A stretch of DNA of 64,000 nucleotides from Clostridium sp. BNL1100. Its GTDB lineage: Bacteria; Bacillota; Clostridia; Acetivibrionales; DSM-1351. The notes below the pieces were generated by a model, which had not been told where the DNA came from, ran no database searches, and saw only the letters and a program-made list of their open reading frames with translations. Position 1 is the first letter of the stretch, and every line of letters starts with the position of its first letter. The translations under genes were made by a program, and so were the position numbers. The stretch is from positions 3,663,001-3,727,000 of the forward strand of contig NC_016791.1 of the NCBI RefSeq assembly GCF_000244875.1. Reading direction: 5' to 3'. Positions 26,116 to 33,349 of this stretch are shown one piece after another.

Positions 26116-26145
26116 ATTATACCCCAACTATTACATTTAAGTCAA
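26116..26145 (-). promoter_or_regulatory. Sigma-A type promoter of loaP and the downstream operon
   Basis: On the reverse strand TTGACT (26145-26140) and TATAAT (26121-26116) are separated by 18 bp. This is the best promoter match seen upstream of loaP. Transcription would begin near 26108 and read through loaP toward base 1. Confidence 0.75.
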
Positions 26146-26157
26146 TATTTTACATGG

Positions 26158-26214
26158 ATATGACAACAAAAAACCTCCGTCTGTTGCATATGTGTAACTC
26201 AAAATTTGTCATAT
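26158..26214. repeat. Inverted repeat upstream of the loaP promoter
   Basis: ATATGACAA at 26158-26166 is the exact reverse complement of TTGTCATAT at 26206-26214. The arms are 39 bp apart and flank a GGAGGTTTTTT stretch on the reverse strand. It lies between the end of the mannose-1-phosphate guanylyltransferase gene and the loaP -35 box. It could be an operator or part of a terminator; the spacing makes a simple terminator unlikely. Confidence 0.3.
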
Positions 26215-26225
26215 ATTACAACTTC

Positions 26226-27329
26226 TTACTTTAAAATCTGTTCCTTATGGAAACCTAGTACAACTTTCCCACAATCTTTTGTATTTATATATTCGTGAGC
26301 AACATTTCTATCTTTTATGGCATCATAAACCTCTTTAATCCTTTGCGTCTCACCTTTTTTAGCTACCATTATTACATCGTCGGTTTCTACAACAATAATA
26401 TCCTCAAGGCCAAGAGCTACAACAAGCCTATCGTTAGAAATGAGCATAGAATTCTTGCAGTCAATAATTTTACAATCACCTATTTGTATGTTACCTTCTT
26501 CATTTTTTTCAAGATATTCATAAATTGAATCCCATGAGCCAATATCATTCCAATAAATCTCAAGTAAAACAGTAATAGTCCTTGTAGATTTTTCGGTAAT
26601 AGCATAGTCAATAGATATACTTTCTAAGGTTTCGAACTTTTCATTAAATTGAGAATAAGATTTTGTTGTAATAAATTTATATAATTCCGGACAATGTTCT
26701 CTTAGTTCACTAACAAACGTATCCAAAGTAAATATGTACATACCCGAATTCCAGTAATAGCAACCTTCCTCCAGATATAATTCAGCAGTCCTTAAATCCG
26801 GCTTTTCCACAAATTTCTCGCAATAAAACCCTTTTTTATATTTTTCCCCTATTTTTATATAACCATAGCCAGTTTCAGGTCTGGTGGGAGATACACCTAT
26901 TGTAACAAGTTTTCCATCCTTGGCGTACTCCAAACAGAGTTTTAACTTTTCAGCAAATATATCATCGGGCTCTATTATATGATCAGAAGGGGCAACAACT
27001 ATCTCTTCGTACTTATTTACAAAAAGCAACTCGATACAGTATTTTAAGGCTAACGCTATTGCCGGAGCAGTGTTTTTGGCACATGGTTCTGCTATTATAT
27101 GTACGTTTAACGCCTCTATTTTTCTCAGTTCTTCTCTAACATCATTTAAATACTTATTTCCGGTTAAAATTAGAATATCACTAGGCTGTACTAATTGTAG
27201 GTATCTCTTAACGGTTTGGGCCAATAAAGATAACCCTGAGTTTACACTCATAAACTGTTTTGGTTTGTTAGCCCGAGAAACAGGAAACAGTCTTGTCCCC
27301 CCTCCCCCTGCTAAAATAATAATTTTCAT
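26226..27329 (-). CDS. manC: Mannose-1-phosphate guanylyltransferase (GDP-mannose pyrophosphorylase)
   Basis: 367 aa, the short form without the C-terminal isomerase domain. ILAGGGGTRLFPVSRANKPKQF is the nucleotidyltransferase signature. EPCAKNTAPAIALAL, APSDHIIEP, FVEKPDL and YYWNSGMYIF are further family motifs. It makes GDP-mannose from mannose-1-phosphate and GTP. GGAGG precedes the ATG. It ends about 80 bp before the loaP -35 box, so it is either transcribed separately or reads into the LoaP operon. It may supply GDP-mannose, or a GDP-sugar derived from it, to the glycosyltransferases of that cluster. Confidence 0.92.
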   Translation of the reverse strand: MKIIILAGGGGTRLFPVSRANKPKQFMSVNSGLSLLAQTVKRYLQLVQPSDILILTGNKYLNDVREELRKIEALNVHIIAEPCAKNTAPAIALALKYCIELLFVNKYEEIVVAPSDHIIEPDDIFAEKLKLCLEYAKDGKLVTIGVSPTRPETGYGYIKIGEKYKKGFYCEKFVEKPDLRTAELYLEEGCYYWNSGMYIFTLDTFVSELREHCPELYKFITTKSYSQFNEKFETLESISIDYAITEKSTRTITVLLEIYWNDIGSWDSIYEYLEKNEEGNIQIGDCKIIDCKNSMLISNDRLVVALGLEDIIVVETDDVIMVAKKGETQRIKEVYDAIKDRNVAHEYINTKDCGKVVLGFHKEQILK

Positions 27330-27374
27330 ATTACTTTATGTACCTCCGCTTATTTAAACGTATACCATATACTT

Positions 27375-28328
27375 TTATTGCCCACTAAGATTTAAACAAA
27401 TTTCATATATTATATCCTTTTCTTTATTCAAAATATCTGTAAATTTCTGTATATAATAGATTTTATCATTTTCAGATAATTTAATATTTATGTATAATGA
27501 ATCAATCGTTTTTTTCAGATCAGATATTAAGTCTATTATTTCATCCGATAGAGTAGATATCTTTATATTCTGCTTCGTTAATCCGAATATATATTTGAGT
27601 CTATCGTACATAAAAGTAATATGATCCAAAACAGTATTAGTAGATGTTATCAAGTAATCATCCACTAAATCATTGGATATTCTATTATTAATATAATTTT
27701 TTACCCCGTCAATATCATTACCGTTACTATCTTTTAATAAATCTTTTATATCTATTAATATTTTTTCCATATCAATTGTCTTTTGAAAAAGTTTATTACT
27801 ACCATAACTATTAATCAGTATTCGGCCATCTACTACTCCATTAACTTTTGCTACAATACTTTCACATATTTTTTCAAACCGAATATTTATCTTTTCATAT
27901 TGTCTATTAATAAATATAATCGCTAAAAAACACTGTTCTTCCTCATCATATCCATATATCAGAAATGGAAGTTCATTATCTGTAAAAATATTATTATTTA
28001 ATTGCAATTGTCCTTTATCAAATATACCAGTTAAATATTGTTCATCATCAATTAACCCTTTTAGTGTTTCTAATACTAAATCTTTCGGTATACATACGGT
28101 ATTCATTGTACCAATGGGAAAACAGTAACTTGTACGAATGAAAACTCCTTCATTTAAAAAGAAATCATTATCGCTAAAGCTTATCTCATCTTTACAAATA
28201 GTAAATTTAATATAGTGGTTATATATCCAACCATTTATAAATAAGTCATCATTTAAAATAAATAGTGGAAGCATGTTTAGACTTTTCTTACTAAACATAT
28301 CAGCATTGATATCTAATTTTTTATTCAT
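27375..28328 (-). CDS. BtrH_N/C39-like family paralogue, degenerate active site
   Basis: 317 aa. It is recognised mainly by comparison with its two upstream neighbours: ELPFLIYGYDEEEQCFLAIIF aligns with the HDIMIYGFD block of the protein at 29546-30625, and the helical C-terminus with FMYDRLKYIFGL fits as well. The presumed catalytic Cys near the N-terminus is replaced (PLFILNDD), and the His before the IYG block is missing. It is therefore probably non-catalytic, perhaps a scaffold or substrate-binding partner. The ATG has no close Shine-Dalgarno; AAGGAG lies about 31 nt upstream. Very AT-rich. Confidence 0.55.
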   Translation of the reverse strand: MNKKLDINADMFSKKSLNMLPLFILNDDLFINGWIYNHYIKFTICKDEISFSDNDFFLNEGVFIRTSYCFPIGTMNTVCIPKDLVLETLKGLIDDEQYLTGIFDKGQLQLNNNIFTDNELPFLIYGYDEEEQCFLAIIFINRQYEKINIRFEKICESIVAKVNGVVDGRILINSYGSNKLFQKTIDMEKILIDIKDLLKDSNGNDIDGVKNYINNRISNDLVDDYLITSTNTVLDHITFMYDRLKYIFGLTKQNIKISTLSDEIIDLISDLKKTIDSLYINIKLSENDKIYYIQKFTDILNKEKDIIYEICLNLSGQ

Positions 28329-28438
28329 TTGACTATAAAGTGATTTATTCTGTCACATTCTCCTTATCTAAGATTCCTTGATTTATATGAATTCTCTTTT
28401 GCAAACACCCAAATCATAGACATGGTTACTAAATAATT

Positions 28439-29383
28439 TTAGAAAATCTTTCTTAATACATCTTCCTCAATTCTTAAAGCTGCTAATCCCCTTTCACGAA
28501 TTTTTTCCATTATATAAATGTTATTCTTTACATGATCTTTTATTGCCAGATTTATAATAGTAGTATAGGCATTAACTACTTTCTTTAGTTGTACTTCCAA
28601 TTCTTTATAAAACTCTATGTATCCCAGTTCATTTAATAACATTAACCTTTTTAACATAGTACTCTTGTGTTCATACAGAGCATAAAGCGATGGAAGTTTA
28701 ATGCCATCTTCACCTAAGAAGAAAAAGTAATCATAAATACCTTTAATACCAAAAGAAAAATCTTCTTCTATAAATGGTTTAGAATCCAAGTAATTCTTTA
28801 TCCTTTCTGATATTACACTGAAATCTAATCCCTTATTAAAATTTGTATTAAGTATATAATTATTAAATCTAATATATCCATCCTTTACAACTAATGATTT
28901 AACAAAATCATCATATGGTACCTCAAAATCATCCCATATATCATCTCCTATATATCCCGATGACAGAAAGCTATTTGTTTCATCATTAAATCCGTAGATT
29001 AGATAATTACGTTCAAAATTAAATTTCATATAGCCTAGCTTTGCTGGTATAAAAAACTCATTCCATATACCACTAACATAAATATTATTATTAATACATT
29101 TTTTTATGTAATTTACTAAGTTTGGGGTATCATAAAACTCACTTGGAAACATAGCATATATGGAAACAAAAAGGCCTTCCATCGACATAAAATATGGCAT
29201 GTCAAACTCTATATCAGTTAGGTAACCCTTCTTATAAACAATATTAATAAAATTATTATACAGATAATCTTTGTTAGGCAGATTAGCCTCAATTATACCC
29301 GTTGGAAAGGCATAATGCTGATAACATCGTATAAATGGTTTATTAAAACTAAGTATTTTTTTAATTTTACATCTTCCTTTCAC
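28439..29383 (-). CDS. BtrH_N/C39-like family paralogue lacking the conserved His
   Basis: 314 aa from a GTG at 29383 (AAGG 8 nt upstream). PFIRCYQHYAFPTG near the N-terminus keeps the Cys and His of the family. ISGIWNEFF-like (VSGIWNEFFIPAKLGY) and NYLIYGFNDETNSFLSSGY match the central block, but the His seen in HDIMIYG is replaced (FERNYLIYG). A helical C-terminal region with LYALYEHKSTMLKRLMLLNEL is shared with the other paralogues. BtrH moves an acyl group from an ACP to an aminoglycoside amine. Here the active site looks incomplete. The substrate is unknown. Confidence 0.55.
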   Translation of the reverse strand: MKGRCKIKKILSFNKPFIRCYQHYAFPTGIIEANLPNKDYLYNNFINIVYKKGYLTDIEFDMPYFMSMEGLFVSIYAMFPSEFYDTPNLVNYIKKCINNNIYVSGIWNEFFIPAKLGYMKFNFERNYLIYGFNDETNSFLSSGYIGDDIWDDFEVPYDDFVKSLVVKDGYIRFNNYILNTNFNKGLDFSVISERIKNYLDSKPFIEEDFSFGIKGIYDYFFFLGEDGIKLPSLYALYEHKSTMLKRLMLLNELGYIEFYKELEVQLKKVVNAYTTIINLAIKDHVKNNIYIMEKIRERGLAALRIEEDVLRKIF

Positions 29384-29484
29384 TGAAATAGCCTTACTTA
29401 AAATACATAATATTTCAGTTTATAGAAATATAATACATTATACATTATCAATTTTCAACATATTTGTATTTATGTAATTAATTA

Positions 29485-29520
29485 AATCCTCCATTTGAGC
29501 ATTAGCCTCAATGGAGGATT
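29485..29520 (-). terminator. Intrinsic terminator, nearly symmetric hairpin
   Basis: AATCCTCCATTTGAG (29485-29499) pairs with CTCAATGGAGGATT (29507-29520) around a 7-base loop with one bulge. It lies 26 bp beyond the stop of the BtrH-like gene at 29546. It is a close relative of the hairpin at 30771-30818. Confidence 0.75.
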
Positions 29521-29545
29521 AGTTATTGTTTGGTGATAAAAACTT

Positions 29546-30625
29546 TCAGTTTCGGGATGTAATATAGGATATTGGGTATGTAACAGAACTGTTATCTGAA
29601 ATTGCCTCAAGTAAATCTTGAGCCGTCTTTTTTTCTTTTTCAAACATATTTTGCAGAATCTCTATACTTCTGTTAATTAAACTTTTATCGTTAACTATAT
29701 TATATTTTATTATCATATTTCTTATTTTTAAAGAAATAATTTTTAACTCTGTATATGTAGATGCAAAGTCGTATTCTCTTTTAAGATATTTTTTTGCAAC
29801 AAGGTAATGTATACGATCTGCCATTGTTTTCTTATGCTCATAAAGCAAATGGGGCTGCCTTATATCACATACTTCCTTATCAATATCAATAGCCCAACGA
29901 TAACAATCCATTAACTCATTGTATACTTCAATACCATAAGTAAAATCTTCTTTTGGATTTCCTATTGTCCGTAATCGATGGGATGAATTTTGGGAAAACA
30001 CATAATCATAAAGAAGACTTTTTACATTTTCAATGTCAAAGGTAAATGACGGTTCATAAGAACGATTATCCTTAGGTTTAAACAATATTAAATCGTTTTG
30101 CTTATTAATAGAATTTAAATAAGCTTTCTCGAAATCAGAGAATTCTACAGATGATGTAGCATAATCATTCTTATCATTATACCCTATTACATTAAAGATT
30201 TTTTTATTTAAGTCAAAACCATATATCATTATATCATGTCGGAAATGATCATTTTTATATGCTGTTCTTTCGGGTATAAAAAATTCATCAGTATATGTTG
30301 TTACATAATATCCATTTTCAATACTATTTTTGATAAATTCAATAATATCTATTTTATTTTTAAATATAAATTCCAAATCTAAAATCTTATAATCTAATAT
30401 AGGAATAAAAACACTATTCCCACATATAATATAAGTAAAAAAGTTCAATTCTTTACTTTGGCGGCGATATTCCAATTGTATGTAATTACTGAAAAACCAT
30501 GAATTAAAGTCTTCATGATGCATTGCTGAAGTAAGCGGATAGGCATGATGCAGGTAACAAACTATCGGTGGTTGATTAATTTTTAATTGCATTTTAACTT
30601 TTTTATATGATACATTTGATATCAT
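29546..30625 (-). CDS. BtrH_N/C39-like papain-fold acyltransferase-type protein, intact active-site pattern
   Basis: 359 aa with GAAAGGAATT directly before the ATG. QPPIVCYLHHAYPLTSAM holds the candidate nucleophile Cys. NGYYVTTYTDEFFIPERTAY and then HFRHDIMIYGFDLN with SDFEKAYL follow the order seen in BtrH_N/C39-like proteins (a GxPV-type strand, a Y-x-LP-like loop, then His before a GYD turn). The C-terminal helical part has HLLYEHKKTMADRIHYLV. BtrH transfers an acyl chain from a carrier protein to an amine; the ACP at 23289-23552 could be the donor (inference). It is the only complete copy of this family wholly inside the window that keeps both Cys and His. Confidence 0.6.
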   Translation of the reverse strand: MISNVSYKKVKMQLKINQPPIVCYLHHAYPLTSAMHHEDFNSWFFSNYIQLEYRRQSKELNFFTYIICGNSVFIPILDYKILDLEFIFKNKIDIIEFIKNSIENGYYVTTYTDEFFIPERTAYKNDHFRHDIMIYGFDLNKKIFNVIGYNDKNDYATSSVEFSDFEKAYLNSINKQNDLILFKPKDNRSYEPSFTFDIENVKSLLYDYVFSQNSSHRLRTIGNPKEDFTYGIEVYNELMDCYRWAIDIDKEVCDIRQPHLLYEHKKTMADRIHYLVAKKYLKREYDFASTYTELKIISLKIRNMIIKYNIVNDKSLINRSIEILQNMFEKEKKTAQDLLEAISDNSSVTYPISYITSRN

Positions 30626-30770
30626 AATTCCTTTCTATAAAATGCCTGCTAATAAATAACATTCTTTGCCTTTTTTTGAGTTTAATATCAAATGTATTAT
30701 ATATCAAACATTTTCGCCTGTAAATTCCTTTGTTGGTATTTTTTTAACTATAATTTTTAAAAGTTAACAA

Positions 30771-30820
30771 AAACTAATCCGCCAGTTTGAGCATTAAACT
30801 CAGTTGGAGGATTAGTTTTT
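30771..30820 (-). terminator. Strong intrinsic terminator of the GH43 gene
   Basis: AAACTAATCCGCCAGTTTGAG (30771-30791) pairs with CTCAGTTGGAGGATTAGTTT (30799-30818), and T runs flank both sides. On the reverse strand it lies about 90 bp after the GH43 stop and is followed by TTTTTGTTAACTTTT. It shares the AATCC-CC-TTTGAGCATTA core with the hairpin at 29485-29520. Confidence 0.8.
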
Positions 30821-30910
30821 GCTTAGTTACTTTTTATTTAATTTATGTGTACACAACAAGAAAAGTGTACAATTTTGTCTTGAATAGACAAAATAGATGT
30901 CGTCACTTTT

Positions 30911-32329
30911 TTATTCTAGTGTAAAAGAAGCCAAACTTGCACTGCCCGACCCTGCATATGAGAAATATAATGCATGTACACCGTCTGGTATCACGATATC
31001 TGCAGAATACTCCTTCCATATATTCGAAAATACTACAGGTATCTTTCCAAGAGCCGTTCCGTTCCAGGCTGTTTTTAGCTCGAATTCGCCCTGGCAATAT
31101 CCGCGAACCTTGATTTTGACTTTCTTGACACCCTTGCAGTCAAAATACTTAAATCCGGCTGTAGCAGAATCCTTCATATTAGCGATATAGCCTATTTCTT
31201 CATCCCCATCTCTTCCGTCCTGGGTAATTTTAGGGAACTGATGATCCATCCATGCTCCGGTCCAATCGGTATAGACGGATTCCTCCTTGTAGAACAGATT
31301 ACATGCCAAATATGCCGGGTATTCCCCGTATCCTACAAGAGGGCCTCCATTGGGTCCGCAAGAAGTCATCTCCACCTGAGGAATTGAACCATCTTCAAGG
31401 AATGAAATAGGCTCAACACAGCCCTGACGGCTGAAATTCGTTCCATTGGTATGTCTATGATAAAAAATGTACCACTTGTCATTGATTTCACAGATGCTGC
31501 CATGGTTGTTTGCACCATAAAACATGGGTTTTTCCGCCGGCTTGTAAGTATCAATATGGAGATCGCTGTTGCTTACAATCACTCCGCCGTAGACAAAGTC
31601 CTTCGTTGGGAATTTGCTGGTAGCGTAACACAATTCATGAAAAACAATCGAGGAATAAATGAAATAATAGGTATCTTTCCTCTTGCGAATTGAAGAAGCT
31701 TCAAAAAACTCATGTCCTTCATACCCACTGCCTTCACTGTAAGGCTCACTTGGCGCTATAAACACCGGGCTTTCTACAATCGTAAGCATATCCGCCCCAA
31801 GCACTGTTGCCATAGGACCCTTCCTTGATTTATCACCTTTTCCGCAAAAGCCTGTATACAGGTAGGTTTTATCTCCTTCTGTCAACACACCGGGATCGAA
31901 TTGAGGCTGATCCCCCTCTTTTTCACCAAGGCGTGTTCCATCGGAATAATGTACATATCCATAAAATTCATATTTGCCTGCCGGGGTATCACAAACTGCT
32001 ACTGAAACAACAGGAACCTTATCCAGTACATAGTACAAATAATAGCGTCCATCTGGACCTACAGTAACGTCAGGTGCATAGAGACACATACTTCCGTCGG
32101 GATTTAGCGGATCATCTGTCTTTTTATAAATTACACCTTCGTACCGCCAATCAGACAAATCCTCCACAGGTGCCGACCAACATACATAATCATTCAAACA
32201 GTATACATAACCGTTAAAACGATCATGAGAGCCGTAAACATAGACCCTGCCATTAAAAACATGGGGTTCGGCGTCAGGAATATACTCCCATGAAGGAAGA
32301 TATGGATTGAAACCTTGCTTTTTTACCAT
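30911..32329 (-). CDS. Glycoside hydrolase family 43 (beta-xylosidase / alpha-arabinofuranosidase type)
   Basis: 472 aa, no signal peptide, so cytoplasmic. The catalytic base is probably D19 in YIPDAEPHVFNGRVYVYGSH. D87 in LYAPDVTVGPDG is the pKa modulator, and E210 in HEFFEASSIRKR is the likely acid. The five-bladed propeller covers about residues 10-320. The C-terminal 140 residues (KYFDCKGVKKVKIKVRGY, IPDGVHALYFSYAG) look like a CBM6-type beta-sandwich. It would cut short xylo- or arabino-oligosaccharides after import. It is divergent from the AraC-type regulator gene 249 bp away, which probably controls it. GC content is higher than in the flanking genes. Confidence 0.88.
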   Translation of the reverse strand: MVKKQGFNPYLPSWEYIPDAEPHVFNGRVYVYGSHDRFNGYVYCLNDYVCWSAPVEDLSDWRYEGVIYKKTDDPLNPDGSMCLYAPDVTVGPDGRYYLYYVLDKVPVVSVAVCDTPAGKYEFYGYVHYSDGTRLGEKEGDQPQFDPGVLTEGDKTYLYTGFCGKGDKSRKGPMATVLGADMLTIVESPVFIAPSEPYSEGSGYEGHEFFEASSIRKRKDTYYFIYSSIVFHELCYATSKFPTKDFVYGGVIVSNSDLHIDTYKPAEKPMFYGANNHGSICEINDKWYIFYHRHTNGTNFSRQGCVEPISFLEDGSIPQVEMTSCGPNGGPLVGYGEYPAYLACNLFYKEESVYTDWTGAWMDHQFPKITQDGRDGDEEIGYIANMKDSATAGFKYFDCKGVKKVKIKVRGYCQGEFELKTAWNGTALGKIPVVFSNIWKEYSADIVIPDGVHALYFSYAGSGSASLASFTLE

Positions 32330-32578
32330 GATTATCTACACTTCCTTTACTATTATTATTTAATACATAAAAATCATTATACATTTCTGATATCATCATA
32401 AGCCAAGTGTCTCTAATTGATAATTTCAAATAATTGCAAAAGTATATAGAGACTATTATAAATACTCAGCGTACATGACTTGCATAGCTATATCAATAAA
32501 AATTTTAGAATATTGAATCGCATAAAGCAATGATATATACTAAGATAAAATTGATTTATTCTAAGATTGGAGAAAGAA

Positions 32579-33349
32579 ATGGCTCATATATACTATGTCG
32601 AGTACGATGCTACTCATCCTGAAAGTTTTGTTTTTGATATGCCGGGAGGGCATGACTGTTGGCTGCTGGTTCTTACACAGACTCCCGCACAATTCTGGGT
32701 AAATGGAGAAATGGCAGAATACCCTGCAAACAGTGCTGTTTTATACCCTCCTCACCACAAAATACTTTACCGAGCCTGCTCGGACAGATATGTTAATGAT
32801 TGGGTTCGCTTTGATTCTGCAGAGCCATACCTTATTGATACTGCGATCCCTTTGGGTATTCCATTTCCTTTGACTGATCCGGGATATTGCCACAAGCTGT
32901 TTCAGTTACTTGTAGCAGAAAATACTTTAAGCAACAGCTATAGAGAACTTGCTATTGACTATTTGCTTAAAGTATTGTTTATTAAACTTCATGAAGCCTC
33001 CAAGTATACGAAAAACTTCATTCAATTTCAATCAATATTGGAATTGCGCAGAAACATTCATAATAATCCGGGGTATCCTTGGAGTGTTCCTGCCATGGCA
33101 GAAAGCCTGCATTTGAGTCCAGGCTATTTGCAAGCATTGTACAAAGAAACGTTTGGAATCTCCTGCATGAAAGACGTAATAAATTGCCGTATTCGTTTTG
33201 CAAAAGACCAGCTTATACACAGTCCACACACGATTGCAGAAATATCGACTCTATGCGGGTATAACAATGTAGAACATTTTGTCAGGCAGTTTCATAAAAT
33301 TACCGGCTGTACACCCCGGGCCTTTCGTAACTTGGCGATGCCATCATGA
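32579..33349 (+). CDS. AraC-family transcriptional regulator
   Basis: 256 aa from the ATG at 32579, which is preceded by GGAGAAAGAA; a TTG at 32567 is less likely because it lies inside that site. Residues 1 to about 150 form a cupin-like sensor domain (FVFDMPGGHDCWLLVLTQ, SAVLYPPHHKILYRA). The C-terminal 100 residues carry two helix-turn-helix motifs, SVPAMAESLHLSPGYLQALYKE and TIAEISTLCGYNNVEHFVRQFH, then TGCTPRAFR. It reads away from the GH43 gene and is the obvious candidate for its sugar-responsive activator. Its last 50 bp overlap the end of the convergent chimeric gene at 33300. Confidence 0.9.
   Translation: MAHIYYVEYDATHPESFVFDMPGGHDCWLLVLTQTPAQFWVNGEMAEYPANSAVLYPPHHKILYRACSDRYVNDWVRFDSAEPYLIDTAIPLGIPFPLTDPGYCHKLFQLLVAENTLSNSYRELAIDYLLKVLFIKLHEASKYTKNFIQFQSILELRRNIHNNPGYPWSVPAMAESLHLSPGYLQALYKETFGISCMKDVINCRIRFAKDQLIHSPHTIAEISTLCGYNNVEHFVRQFHKITGCTPRAFRNLAMPS

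Noticed and set aside
29485-30820. CRISPR-like or insertion-sequence repeats
   Set aside because: Only two hairpins are seen, with no regular spacers, terminal repeats or transposase; they behave as terminators.
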